A DNA stretch of 64,000 nt from JAAZMI01 sp050948785 (GCA_050948785.1 JBMNEM010000001.1:186001-250000); one strand, 5' to 3'; positions 9,084-19,520 are shown, counted from the first letter of the stretch. The notes: generated by a model not told the origin, from the sequence alone. Program-made: numbers and translations.

Positions 9084-9088
9084 CTAAG

Positions 9089-9786
9089 TTCCAGATATCA
9101 CAGGTTTCTTGAAAAACTTTAGCAATAAACTGAGGACCGTTATCTGTCCTTATAACAGGCATCTTTTGGCCTTTATGCAAACCCTTTTTTTGGAGGGCAT
9201 TCATCAGCACTCTTACAGCATCTTTAGCAGTAGCCGTTAATCCCAGATGATAGGCAGGTATGGACCTGTCAAAAACATCTATTACCGAAATTTGGAAGAA
9301 AAACCTACCGGTGCCTGCTATGTAACCATATTTGAGATCCATCTGCCAGTGCTGGTTGGGCCCTGTTACTTCCATCTTTTTGGCCAACTTCCTGGGTCGC
9401 TTGGGGTAAACCTTACGCTGTGGGCGCAATATATTAAGTTCCTTACAGAGCCTGTACACCTTTTTATGATTTATCATAAGCTGGTAATCTTCTTTTAAGG
9501 AGCTGGTTAGCTTACTATAGCCGTAAGGGAAGCCGTCTCCACAAACCAGCTCTAACAGGTATTCTTTGATTAATTCATCAGATATTTTCTCACCCTGATT
9601 GTTAAGAGAATATCCGGGTGGTTTACGTCCTACAGGTTTTTTAGGGTTTTGCACTTTGCCTGTGGTATTGTAGTAATAGGTGGATACAGCTAATCCGACA
9701 AAGTTAATGACAACTGCTTTATTATATCCTTTTTCGATCCACCTTTTTGCAATAGTAACTTTGTCGGCTAACGAGGGTTTTGGCAA
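9089..9786 (-). pseudogene. IS3 transposase orfB, N-terminal part
   Basis: The segment holds the IS150/IS3 orfB helix-turn-helix region and the first part of the rve core: HWQMDLKYGYIAGTGRF (catalytic Asp) and PVIRTDNGPQFIAKVF (second Asp). The apparent frame start is TTG 9786, overlapping orfA by 19 bases, as expected where orfAB is made by programmed frameshifting. The natural reading frame ends at the CTAAG insertion point; the remaining codons to 9046 come from the IS1634 end. Confidence 0.85.
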
Positions 9787-10085
9787 TCTCTGAGCTCCCG
9801 TAAAATAGCCAGCTCTAGCTCTTTTTCAGCAAGAAGACGTTTTAGCTTGTCGTTTTCGGCGCTTACCTCTTTAAGTTGCTTCTCCATGGCTTTAAAGCGT
9901 TGGTCTTTACCCTTGGGTAAAGGTTTAATAGAACCTCTTTTGCGGACAGCACTGCGCCATGTATGGATGGTGTTGGGTGAAATTTCATGGCGCCTGGCTA
10001 CCAAGGCTACATTACCGGTTTCCTGGCATTCCTTAAGGATCTGTTCTTTAAATTCATCAGTATACTGTTTTCTGTTTTGCATCAC
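9768..10085 (-). CDS. IS3 transposase orfA (helix-turn-helix)
   Basis: The 105-residue protein has the IS3/IS911 N-terminal HTH: YTDEFKEQILKECQETGNVA…EISPNTIHTWR. A leucine-zipper-like coiled coil follows (EKQLKEVSAENDKLKRLLAE). It binds the element ends and dimerises. The frame appears complete. It overlaps orfB, which is broken by the nested IS, so the element is probably inactive. Confidence 0.85.
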   Translation of the reverse strand: MMQNRKQYTDEFKEQILKECQETGNVALVARRHEISPNTIHTWRSAVRKRGSIKPLPKGKDQRFKAMEKQLKEVSAENDKLKRLLAEKELELAILRELRDCQNPR

Positions 10086-10149
10086 TCTCTACCCCCCATG
10101 GTAATGTTAACATACTACAAGACTTTCTTCCAAATCCTTTAGGGGGCTA

Positions 10150-11450
10150 TATAGGTGATTCACCCCCATAACCCTCATGATCCTCCAAGGCAAGCCATTG
10201 TTGTTTCTTCGGTGCTTCAATACGCTGTAATAAATATTCTTTGATAGCGGACCAATTCCCCAGTGCGCTAATTTGCTTTTCAACTATTTTCAATTTAGTT
10301 TGCGGTTCATTATGGACGTTCCATCTTTCCCTTAAAAACCAAACAGACAGGCGAATTAAATGACCGAAAGCGATACAGCGCATATCTCCCTGACTGATGC
10401 GGATATTGGCCGCTTTGAGTTTGTCCACATCCAGCATCACCAGTTTGGCTATTTCTTCTGGTGAAGAAGTGAGAGTGTTGCGGGAGACTACGCCGGTAGT
10501 TCGGCAAACAAAAATTGTATCAACGATGGAAGAACCCGTACCATTGATGTGGATGGATGCACCCATTTCCGCAGGGCAGGGAAGAGATGCAGAACATACT
10601 AAACCGGCATCCAATAAAGCGGTGGCGATAGGCAGGTAGGCATTAAGATCGTTATGGTGATAGGTAAAAATAAACGGGGAACCGGGCTTTAAAGCTTTGG
10701 CCATATTCTGAAATACCTTTGCTAATCCGTTCTGGAAATGTATTAAGCCCCGGGACATGGTGTTGTTGCCGGTCAGTTCATTTTCGTTTCTTGTAGAAAC
10801 AGGTTGAAAGGAAGGGTCGTTGGAAACAAGTTTTCGCAGCCATACGTAAACAGAAGTCCATTAATTCCGCATATTGGACATTGGCGTAATATGGTGGATC
10901 GGTAAGCACGGCATCCAGTGTCTCCTTTTCCAGAGTTAATGCAGTAGAACTGCTGCAACGCAGATCAACAATTCTTTGGCGGGTAACTTCCTTAAAAGTT
11001 CTTTCATTTCCGATCCATTCCCCTTTAATTGGAATTTGCTTTTTCCGGCCGTTATGATATTGAATTTCAAACGGTAGTTGGCAAAACTGTTTTGCTTTAA
11101 CATACTTCTCAATAATGTTTCGCCAGCCTCCGCTGCCGACCTGGGTTCCTTTAAACTCGTCAACGATACCTAAAAGATTGGATTCGCACTGCATTAAACC
11201 CACAGGAAAACCATGGACAGAAAAATATCCAGGGATTTTAAAGCACTGGAATCATAGCGGCAGAGCATGTTCAGGGTCGTTGCCCTAGTTGCCTCCGACA
11301 GTAGCGCTTCTGTTTTCGGGAGCAGCCTGGGTATTGTCTATTCCTTTTGTTGCCACGACGGCTACACAAAGTTTGGGAAATCGGGTAAACAAATCCCTGC
11401 TAACTTCAAAACGTATCTACAAGCACCTCGTTTAATAATTGTAGTATGAA
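10150..11450 (-). pseudogene. DUF1156-type adenine DNA methylase, decayed
   Basis: The minus strand encodes AVLTDPPYYANVQYAELMDF, a DPPY catalytic motif followed by the 'YxxLxDF' context typical of DUF1156 DNA methylases. Reading on, a single extra T near 10850 shifts the frame; restoring it gives …MDFCYVWLRKLVS…STRNENELTGNNTMSRGL. Upstream, the frame GFPVGLMQCESN is preceded by matching but out-of-frame sequence to about 11450. The family is normally several hundred residues longer, so the 5' part is deleted, and the 3' side meets the IS3 end with a stop created at the junction. The gene cannot make an active enzyme. Such methylases usually sit with ATPase and nuclease partners, none of which remains beside it. 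Confidence 0.7.
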
Positions 11451-11526
11451 AGTTATTCTTTACTACATTTTGCAGACGGGGAAATCCCCCGGCAGTGCAA
11501 ATATAAGATAGATTACAATAACATTT

Positions 11527-12309
11527 CTACGGCTCTAACAGGTACAGCACTTCCTCAATTCTAGATCTGAGACGGATAGAAAACTTTCTTTCTTGCAGCA
11601 AGGTTTCTAAAGGTTGACGAACCTCTCCTTCCGGGGAGCGGCCAGGACTTTTAAAATTTTTGTTATCCACTGCCTGGTGGTATTATTGGAAGGTATCCGG
11701 TATAGTTCGTCGATCAACAGGGGAATAAGCTTTGACCTCTGGGCGCCTCTCCCATGCTCCAGGCATTCCAGTATTTTAATTTTTTGATGAACTTCCTCTA
11801 TCTTTTGCGGCAGCGGAAAGTTTTTTAAAAAGTCGAGCAATACTTCAAAAGCTTCCATGTTTTCTTGTATGACCAGGGTTTCCAGGCGGCGCAGCGCACG
11901 GTTTTGTCTCTCCTGATCACCGCTATGTAGATCATGCAGATAGGGGGTCACGGGTAAAGTTTTATAATCCACGTTATTAAGCTGTTCTTCAATTACAGCA
12001 TATCTTAACAACTCCTGGTCAATTTCCCCTGTTTCTTTATATTTTTCAATCAATTCTCTCAAGGAGCTGTTCTCATCTATTTCTTCTATTTCTACTTCGT
12101 CATATTTTTCACATGCATCTCTGTCTCCCGGAAATTTCTTTGCCTCCACCAGCTCCCGGCAGGACGAATAATTCATCTCAAATAGCTCATCAATAAAAGG
12201 CTCAAATGCATCATCCTCAAGACAGATACCGTACTCCGTGAAATCATCGCAGTCAGGAAAAAAAATAGTTGCAGTTGAAACAGACGCGCTCCAATGAATT
12301 ATCGTCCAT
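11527..12309 (-). pseudogene. unrecognised Cys-motif/helical-repeat protein with two frameshifts
   Basis: The likely start is ATG 12309, six bases after AGGAGGAG, giving MDDNSLERVCFNCNYFFPDC. This frame joins the long frame (DDFTEYGICLEDDAFEPF) only if one T is removed from an eight-T run near 12263. A second shift near 11630 leads to the plausible end RQPLETLLQERKFSIRLRS. Restored length is about 260 residues. The start has a Cys-x2-Cys plus later cysteines (ICL, SCRE, DAC), suggesting a metal site; the C-terminal half reads like HEAT-type helical repeats. Family unknown. Either two real mutations or two sequence errors would explain it. Confidence 0.5.
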
Positions 12310-12519
12310 GCCAGGCTCCTCCTAATTATAATATTGTTGTCTCTTTTAGCAGTCTTTCCCACTGGCGGCGGTAAGAGGAAATCAGGAATTTATTGCGAAG
12401 AATAATATGGAAAGGAGATGAAGAATATGCTCAAGCATGAAAAATATAAGAAATACCGAAAAATATCCAGGAAGCCCTTTCGGCTGCTGAAATAAGAAAA
12501 AGGTTTGGAAGGATAGAAA

Positions 12520-13703
12520 ATGATTGAATCAAGGCACAAATTGCTTTCCCTTGTGGATGATTTTTGGGAAGAACTTGATATGAGAATGGAGCAGGTTAAG
12601 ATATATTATCCGATCATGGAGATGCTCAGGAGACGGAAGGCGGAGGAGTTTTCCGGACTTGTCCCTGAGCTTTGCTTTTTAACGCTTGCCTATCTGATTT
12701 ATGAGGGAAAGCTCAAACATAGAGTTATCACGTTTCAGAATTTGGAAGCATTTGTGGGTAAGGCTTTGCAGAGGGTTATGGCAAAGGATTTGGCGCCGGA
12801 GACAATCAGGGAACTCACAGCGGAAATACTGGACGGAATGCAAAACGGGGGGCGAAATTACATTTTAAATACCTATAGTTTTAAGCAGATGGAAAAGGGT
12901 GCCTTCGCCTTTGCCTATGAAACGGTCAGAAGGCTGAATATGGAGGTGCAAAAAAAGAAGGATCGGAAAAATTCTCTGTTGGAGTCCCTTATGTATGGAC
13001 GTTTTGATTTTGGGGAGGCTTACAACAATTATCATAGAAGTATTGTCATGCAGTTTGAAGAAGAGGCGGAGTTGTTCAATACAGCGGTAAAAAACGTCAA
13101 CAGTGCCTTTAATGAATATATGGAAAGAGTAAATAGCGGTGAAGCTACGAGTAAAGAAATCCGGCTTTTACCTTAATAAAGATTATTGAGAAGGAAATTA
13201 GTCGGGCACAGACGCTGCACACGGAGCTGTTAAAGGAAGCAGTGGGCTTTACGAAGGAATACGACAGGGTTCTGGGGGTCAGGAGAAAGGCCATTTTTAC
13301 CGAAAGGTTCAATTTTCAGGGCGAGTTTGAGAAGCTTATTCGCAACAATGCCGAACCGGAACTCCTTAAATATTTGTTTGAGCCGTTAATGAATCCTTAC
13401 GTGAGGAAAAGCTTTAATCCTTTGCGGGCCTTTGAGCCTCAGCGCCTGGCAAAAGGCGGCCAGGACGCCGAAGAAAGCCGGGAAGATGACATAAGTGCCG
13501 ACAGGGTCACAATTGATGCTCTAACCCGTAGTCGCGTTAAAGAGAACTTCATATTTTATGCGGCAAAGTTGTTGGAGGCCTTGGACACGCCGAAGGGTCA
13601 GGTATCTTTGCGGGATTATTGCGGCAGCCTGGTGGAGAAGTACTCCCAGGACAGCGTTTATAATGGACGGAAGCCTTATCGGCGTACCAGAGAACTTTTA
13701 TGA
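12520..13703 (+). pseudogene. unrecognised helical protein, one frameshift
   Basis: Two adjacent frames (12520-13176 and the one entered at about 13165 and running to 13703) form one ~395-residue protein if a base is restored near 13170 (…SKEIRLLP then TLIKIIEKEISRAQTLHTE). The N-terminal half is helical with a possible winged-helix (VITFQNLEAFVGKAL). The C-terminal half has a coiled-coil stretch and SFNPLRAFEPQRLAKG. It begins eight bases after GGAAGG. I do not recognise it. The pattern of winged helix plus helical bundle recalls kleisin-type accessory subunits of SMC-like plasmid-defence complexes, but no SMC, JetB or JetD gene is adjacent, so that idea is weak. Confidence 0.45.
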
Positions 13704-13768
13704 TTTTGCACCTCGGTGTGGTGACCTCACGTAACCATCAGATGGGCTCAATAACTGGAGGAATATTG

Positions 13769-15523
13769 TTGAAGATCAATAAGCTTGCACAGAGTATAAG
13801 GGAATACAAAAAAGCCTCTCTGCTGGCACCGTTTTATGTCACGCTGGAAGTTATTATGGAGGTCATTATGCCCTTCATAATAGCAAATTTGATCGACTAC
13901 GGCATTGATGCCGGAAATATGTTTTATGTTCTAAAAACCGGCACGGCGCTTTTTGTTTCGGCGGTTATCTGTCTGATTTTTGGTGTTTTGTCAGGCCGTG
14001 CGGCTGCCATAGCATCGGCAGGCTTTGCTAAAAATTTACGTAAGGACATGTACTATAATGTGCAGAACTTTTCCTTTTCCAGTATAGACAGGTTCTCCAC
14101 CGCAAGCATTATTACCCGCCTCACTACCGACGTTACCAATGTGCAGAATGCTTACCAGATGATTATCCGTTTGGCTATGCGCTGCCCGGTAATGCTCGTA
14201 TTCTCTCTGCTGGCGTCCTTCCGTATCGACAGGCAGCTTTCTCTTATCTTCCTGGCAAGCATCCCCATTCTCGGGGTTGGCCTCTGGCAGATTATGAGCA
14301 GGGCTTTTCCTCTTTTTAAAAGAATTTTCTGCACCTATGATAAAATGAATATTATCGTTCAGGAAAATCTTCGCGGCATGCGTGTTGTAAAATCTTTTGT
14401 ACGTGAGTGTTTTGAAACCGAAAAATTTAAGGAGATCTCCCAAACAATATATCAGGACTTTGCCAGGGCTGAAAAAATATTGGCTTTTAATATGCCGCTG
14501 ATGCAGTTTTGTATGTATGGCTGCATGCTGCTGATTTCCTGGTTTGGCGCAAGGGCTATTGTTGCCTGCGGCGGCAACGCTGCAGCAGGGCTTTCCACGG
14601 GCGAATTGTTGAGCCTGATCACTTACGCTATGCAGATTTTGATGAGCCTTATGGGTCTTTCAATGGTTTTTGTGATGCTCACTATTTCCCGCGCTTCCGC
14701 TGAGAGGATTCTGGAAATACTGGAAGAGAAAAGCGATATAAAAAACTGCGAAAACCCTGTTTTCCGGGTAAAAAACGGTGAAATTCGCTTTGAAAATGTG
14801 AGCTTTAGCTATGCCAAAAACGCGGACAAGCTTTGTCTGGAGGGTATCAACCTGACAATTCAATCCGGTGAGACCATAGGTATCCTCGGGGGAACAGGAT
14901 CTTCCAAATCCACCCTGGTGCAGTTGATACCCAGACTCTACGATGTAACCGGAGGCCGTGTTACCGTTGGCGGTATTGATGTTCGAGACTATGATATCAA
15001 GACTCTGCGGAATGAAGTTGCGATGGTGTTGCAGAAAAATGTACTTTTTTCCGGAACGATCAAGGAAAACCTCCGCTGGGGAAATGAGCAAGCTACGGAC
15101 GAAGAGCTGATCCGTGCCTGCAAGCTTGCACAGGCGGATGATTTTATCGAAGAATTTCCCGAGAAATATGATACCTATATTGAGCAGGGCGGAGCCAATA
15201 TATCGGGCGGGCAGAAGCAGCGGCTCTGTATTGCCCGTGCTTTGCTCAAAAAGCCGAAAATCCTTATTCTCGATGACTCCACCAGTGCCATTGATACGAA
15301 AACAGAAGCGCTGATCCAGAAGGCATTGCGCGAGGAGATCCCCGCTACAACCAAGATTATTATCGCTCAGCGCGTATCTTCCGTACAGGACGCAGACAGA
15401 ATTGTTGTCATGGACGACGGTAAGATCCATGCTGCAGGCAAGCATGATGAGCTGTTGGAAGAGTCTGCCATTTATAAAGAGGTATTTGAGTCGCAGGTGA
15501 AGGGGGGTGGCAATCATGAGTAA
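13769..15523 (+). CDS. ABC multidrug exporter subunit, degenerate ATP site
   Basis: Predicted 584 residues: an exporter-type six-helix membrane domain (~1-320), then a nucleotide-binding domain with Walker A GGTGSSKST near 373, signature ISGGQKQRLC near 478 and Walker B ILILDDSTSAID near 500. The catalytic glutamate after Walker B is replaced by Asp (DD), as in the degenerate half of heterodimeric exporters such as BmrC/BmrD. I choose TTG 13769, seven bases after GGAGG, since the track of sequence upstream lacks a better start. The stop lies within the start of the next gene, which encodes the partner half. Confidence 0.88.
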   Translation: MKINKLAQSIREYKKASLLAPFYVTLEVIMEVIMPFIIANLIDYGIDAGNMFYVLKTGTALFVSAVICLIFGVLSGRAAAIASAGFAKNLRKDMYYNVQNFSFSSIDRFSTASIITRLTTDVTNVQNAYQMIIRLAMRCPVMLVFSLLASFRIDRQLSLIFLASIPILGVGLWQIMSRAFPLFKRIFCTYDKMNIIVQENLRGMRVVKSFVRECFETEKFKEISQTIYQDFARAEKILAFNMPLMQFCMYGCMLLISWFGARAIVACGGNAAAGLSTGELLSLITYAMQILMSLMGLSMVFVMLTISRASAERILEILEEKSDIKNCENPVFRVKNGEIRFENVSFSYAKNADKLCLEGINLTIQSGETIGILGGTGSSKSTLVQLIPRLYDVTGGRVTVGGIDVRDYDIKTLRNEVAMVLQKNVLFSGTIKENLRWGNEQATDEELIRACKLAQADDFIEEFPEKYDTYIEQGGANISGGQKQRLCIARALLKKPKILILDDSTSAIDTKTEALIQKALREEIPATTKIIIAQRVSSVQDADRIVVMDDGKIHAAGKHDELLEESAIYKEVFESQVKGGGNHE

Positions 15524-17489
15524 ACCGTCAAGGAGCGAAGCACCGCCTCTGGGGAGGATTCGCCCGGGGCGGGGGTTTGGGACGCATCCCCGTTTCGGTA
15601 TGCCTACCAGGGGCAAGATCGATTTTAAAATCGTAAAAAGACTGCTTTCTTATATGAAGCAATATAAGTTGCAGGTTTCTTTGGTCATAGCCTGTATTGT
15701 TATCAGCGCCATGACCAATGTGATCTCCTCTTTATTCTTAAAAACACTTATTGATGATTATATTAAGCCTCTGCTGCTGGAAGCAGTGCCGAACTTTACC
15801 GCGCTTGGACAGATCATTCTGTTGATGTCCTGCATTTACCTTACAGGTGTCCTGGCAGCCCTGTTCTATAACCGCATCATGGTAGGGATTGCCCAGGAAA
15901 TATTAAAAAGAATCCGTGATCAGATGTTTGCGCGTATGCAGGCGCTGCCGATCAAGTACTTTGATACACATACTCATGGTGACCTCATGAGCCATTACAC
16001 CAACGATATCGATACTTTAAGGCAGATGCTCTCTATGAGCGTTCCCCAGGCGATCTCTGCGGCGGTAACCATTGTTGCCGTTTTCTGCGCCATGCTTTCT
16101 ATAAGCGTCTGGCTCACGTTGTTTGTGGTCTTCTGCGTGCTTCTAATGTTAAAGTTTGTCGGTAAAATCGCCGGCAAAAGCGGTACTTTTTTTGCCGGGC
16201 AACAACAGTCCCTGGGCGATGTTAACGGCTATATTGAAGAAATGGTTGGCGGTCAGAAGGTGGTAAAAGTATTCTGCCACGAGGATAAAGCTAAAGAGAT
16301 GTTTGACAAGAAAAATGAAGAGCTTTATGAAAATGCCGCTGCAGCACATTCCTATGGTAATATCTTAATGCCCGTTATGCATAACTTTGGGTATTTGCTC
16401 TATATACTTCTGGCTATTGTCGGTGGACTGATGGCTGTTGCAGGCGTAAAGAACATTTCTATTACCGGTACCGGTGTCTTGTCCCTAGGAATGATCGCTT
16501 CGTTCTTGCAGCTATCCCGCAGTTTTGTCATGCCTATTTCCCAGGTGTCGCAACAAATTAATTTTGTCGTCATGGCGCTGGCCGGTGCGCAGCGCATTTT
16601 TAACCTGATGGACGAGAAGCCGGAAGAGGATGACGGACATGTAACTCTTGTCAATGTCAAAAAGGAAAATGGCAGAATTGTAGAGACTGAGGAGCGCACA
16701 GAGATGTGGGCCTGGAAATACCCTCAGGACGATGGTACGGAAACTTATACCGAACTAAAAGGTGAAATTCGTTTTTATAATGTGGACTTTGGTTATGAAG
16801 AAAACAAAATAGTGTTGCACAACATTAATCTATATGCCGAACCCGGGCAGAAGGTGGCCTTTGTCGGTGCAACAGGTGCGGGGAAAACGACCATTACAAA
16901 TTTAATCAACCGCTTCTATGACATTGCCGACGGCAGGATTCTTTATGACGGTATCAATATCAGTAAAATAAAAAGAAGCGCTTTACGGCGCTCGCTCGGT
17001 ATTGTATTGCAGGATGTGCATTTACTTACCGGGACAGTCATGGAGAATATACGTTATGGAAGGCTGGAGGCAACGGATGAGGAATGCATTGCCGCTGCCA
17101 AACTGGCCAACGCGGATGGTTTTATACGCATGCTGCCGCAGGGCTATCAAACCGTTCTTTCAGGTGACGGCAGCGGCTTATCACAAGGTCAGAGGCAGCT
17201 TATATCGATTGCACGTGCCGCTGTGGCCAACCATCCGGTCATGATCCTGGATGAGGCGACATCATCTATCGATACGCGGACTGAAGCGATAGTACAGCGT
17301 GGTATGGATTCCTTAATGGAAGGCAGAACCGTATTCGTCATTGCCCACCGTCTTTCCACGGTGAAAAACGCGGACGTGATCATGGTTCTGGAAGACGGAA
17401 AAATCATTGAAAGAGGAAACCATGAAAAGCTGATCGCTCAAAAAGGAAGGTATTATCAGCTCTATACCGGCGCCTTTGAACTGGAATAA
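15516..17489 (+). CDS. ABC multidrug exporter subunit, canonical ATP site
   Basis: Predicted 657 residues. After a short Arg/Pro-rich N-terminus there is a six-helix exporter membrane domain, an extended linker with acidic residues near 370-410, and an ATPase domain: Walker A GATGAGKTT near 450, signature LSQGQRQLIS near 554, Walker B MILDEATSSID near 576 with the catalytic Glu present. ATG 15516 follows AAGGGGGG and overlaps the end of the partner gene by eight bases, so the two are co-translated and likely form a heterodimer in the cytoplasmic membrane. Substrate unknown. No regulator is adjacent. Confidence 0.9.
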   Translation: MSKPSRSEAPPLGRIRPGRGFGTHPRFGMPTRGKIDFKIVKRLLSYMKQYKLQVSLVIACIVISAMTNVISSLFLKTLIDDYIKPLLLEAVPNFTALGQIILLMSCIYLTGVLAALFYNRIMVGIAQEILKRIRDQMFARMQALPIKYFDTHTHGDLMSHYTNDIDTLRQMLSMSVPQAISAAVTIVAVFCAMLSISVWLTLFVVFCVLLMLKFVGKIAGKSGTFFAGQQQSLGDVNGYIEEMVGGQKVVKVFCHEDKAKEMFDKKNEELYENAAAAHSYGNILMPVMHNFGYLLYILLAIVGGLMAVAGVKNISITGTGVLSLGMIASFLQLSRSFVMPISQVSQQINFVVMALAGAQRIFNLMDEKPEEDDGHVTLVNVKKENGRIVETEERTEMWAWKYPQDDGTETYTELKGEIRFYNVDFGYEENKIVLHNINLYAEPGQKVAFVGATGAGKTTITNLINRFYDIADGRILYDGINISKIKRSALRRSLGIVLQDVHLLTGTVMENIRYGRLEATDEECIAAAKLANADGFIRMLPQGYQTVLSGDGSGLSQGQRQLISIARAAVANHPVMILDEATSSIDTRTEAIVQRGMDSLMEGRTVFVIAHRLSTVKNADVIMVLEDGKIIERGNHEKLIAQKGRYYQLYTGAFELE

Positions 17490-18012
17490 GGAGCGGGATC
17501 AGGCTTGTATAAATTAGGGTAAGGAAACCGTGGATTCATGATCCAGGAGCGTTATACCACCGCCCCAGATAAGAAAGCGGGTTCCTTATCCGGGGTCCTG
17601 TTGTATGATTGAACAAATGTTTGGCACCCCGTTTGCTTCGCTGTGTGAGCTCTAGAGGAATATTTGCATCCAATATCGAAGTAACTTTGATACAAATAAA
17701 ATGCTACAGAATGTGAAACCTTTTCAAAGCATTGGCAGGGGGGAGATTGATTTAATCATTTTAGTAATATAGACCCGGTTAATGCATTAAATGTAATAGT
17801 TGCGTAATAAAATGTCATGCAGGGGGCCGGATTAACAAATTGTTAACTGCCAGATGCAATACTATATGAAAGGTGGGTGATTTTCTCTAAAAAAGAAGAA
17901 TTCTACCATGGGAACAGTAGAAAAGTATGAGGCAAAAAATTCGGGAATGTGTCGGGGATGATCTGATCATTTTCCGGTATCATGTAGTACTGGTAGAACG
18001 GGAGGGAAAAAG
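17490..18012. other. intergenic region between exporter and ligase remnant
   Basis: About 520 bp without a supportable gene. It holds the imperfect hairpin at 17563-17595, then AT-rich sequence, and ends in GGGAGG in front of the ligase remnant. No further feature is convincing. Confidence 0.5.
17563..17595 (+). terminator. hairpin after the exporter operon
   Basis: CCCCAGATAAGAAA pairs with TTCCTTATCCGGGG around a five-base loop, with two mismatches. It lies 74 bp after the exporter stop. There is no T-run, so intrinsic termination is uncertain. Confidence 0.35.
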
Positions 18013-18946
18013 ATGCCTATTACAGAAATACTGGCGCGCAATGCCGAGCTGTATGGACAGGAAAAATGCCTGACGGAGATTAATTTAGATCTGCAGGAAA
18101 GCCACAATGTAACCTGGCGTGAGTACGAATTAATTGAAAACAATCCTGCAGGTGAATACAGGCGTGAGATGACCTGGCGAGTTTTTGACGAGAAAGCAAA
18201 TCGTCTGGCCAATCTGCTATTGAAGCGGGGAATAAAAAAGGGGGATAAGGTGGCCATTCTTCTGATGAATTGTCTGGAGTGGCTGCCGATTTATTTTGGA
18301 ATTTTAAAAGCCGGCGCCATCGCCGTGCCGCTAAACTTTCGCTATTCGGCCGAGGAAATAAAATATTGTTTGGAATTATCCGAGTCCATTTGCCTGATCT
18401 TTGGGCCCGAATTTATTGGACGGGTGGAAAGCATTTTTGATCAAATCCCTCAGGTGAAGACGCTCTTTTTTGCAGGGGAAAACCGCCCTTCTTTTGCTGA
18501 AAACTATGACCGCCTTACCGCCAATTGCTCTTCTGAAGCCCCGCCGATTAAACTTACGGACGAAGATGACGCGGCGATATACTTTTCCTCGGGGACCACA
18601 GGATTTCCAAAAGCCATTTTACATACCCATCTCAGCGTCTTGTCGGCATGCTATACAGATTGAGGATTTTCTCCGCGAGCATGAGGCGGTTAAAGATGCG
18701 GCCGTTATTGGCCTGCCCGACTCGCGGCTTGGTGAAATAGCTGCTGCTATCATAGAACTGAAACCGGGCGTCAAGTGCACTGAAGAAGAGATCGCGGCAT
18801 TTTGCGCTTCTTTGCCGCGCTACAAACGCCCGCGCAAAATTATTTTTGATCAGGTGCCGCGCAATCCCACCGGCAAAATTGAAAAACCGCGTTTGAGGGA
18901 AAGGTATGGCGTAGCAAGGTTGGTGGAAGATCAAACAGAGAAATGA
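18013..18946 (+). pseudogene. AMP-forming acyl-CoA synthetase/ligase with central deletion
   Basis: The first part encodes the N-terminal half of an ANL-superfamily enzyme, including the AMP-binding P-loop YFSSGTTGFPKAILHTH. Near 18650 the sequence jumps to the C-terminal domain (IEDFLREHEAVKDAAVIGLP … RYKRPRKIIF … NPTGKIEK) in a different frame. About 200 residues carrying the A5-A7 motifs are missing, out of a normal ~500. The remaining C-terminal lysine motif (PTGKIEK) is intact. The start ATG 18013 follows GGGAGG. The deletion makes activity impossible. Its terminator at 19006-19036 is preserved. Confidence 0.85.
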
Positions 18947-19520
18947 ATCTAAAGTAGAAATTTAAAGCTTTAACGATTAGTGAATAATGAATATGAAGAC
19001 ACCGGCTGCCGCCACAATTCTGACGGCAGTTTTTTTGTCCCTAAGCTGTATTTGAAATTGAACACGGAAACCTCAAGAAATGCCGGATTATTTAAGAAGT
19101 TTCGGGTGCCGTTTTCACATCCCTTGACATTCATTCTGAAAGCCTGAAGTTGTCAACAACCCCGTCCCTTGACATTAATAATTAAAATTCTGCAGGAATC
19201 TCCACTTATAAGGAATCGATTTTCAGGTTTTTACGGCACTTTTTGCACATTATTTAAGGAAAAAATAACTGATTTTGCACATAATCACTTTATTCCGGTT
19301 TGTATTTTAAGAAGTAAAAAAATGCCGTGGATATGACGCCGTTATGGATTCTGATGGATAACTCTTCGAGTTACCCACAGACTCCACAACTGCTTGGACA
19401 ACACTGCGCGTTGCCCACATACCCACAACAACTACCGCTACCGCAGTTATTCTTTTAAATAAAGCAAGGGGTGATAGGATAACTTACAACTTAATAACAG
19501 GGACCCTTTTAGCTTTGCAA
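18947..19520. other. intergenic region, terminator and possible transposon end
   Basis: Apart from the terminator at 19006-19036, this stretch has short internal repeats: CCCTTGACATT at 19121 and 19166, and TTACCCACA / TTGCCCACA / ACCCACAAC between 19372 and 19430. It immediately follows the 3' end of the four-gene transposition module, so the repeats may be transposase-binding sites at its end. No gene is seen. Confidence 0.4.
19006..19036 (+). terminator. rho-independent terminator after the ligase remnant
   Basis: CTGCCG (19006-19011) pairs with CGGCAG (19024-19029) around a 12-base loop and is followed by seven T residues. Confidence 0.75.

Larger units (their letters stand above)
6888..10149 (-). 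mobile_element. IS3-family element interrupted by an IS1634-family element
   Basis: The ends carry imperfect inverted repeats: left TGACCCCCTAAATTTGGA at 6888, right the complement of TAGCCCCCTAAA plus (GGA)TTTGGA ending at 10149. Inside are orfA and orfB of an IS3-type transposase on the minus strand, with orfB split by a second element at 7224-9083. Outer edges are certain only to a few bases. Three bases, GGT, occur just outside or near both ends and may be the target duplication. The insertion abuts the C-terminal side of a DUF1156-like methylase remnant on one side and an unrecognised remnant on the other. Confidence 0.75.

Noticed and set aside
14660..15616. 318-codon minus-strand open frame opposite the ABC exporter
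   Set aside because: It is antisense to two strongly supported ABC genes, has no ribosome site and shows no protein-like motifs.
19340..19450. cluster of TTACCCACA/TTGCCCACA boxes resembling DnaA boxes, possible origin
   Set aside because: Each box departs from TTATCCACA, no AT-rich unwinding element or dnaA/repA gene is nearby, and the cluster lies next to a transposition module, where end repeats are a better explanation.
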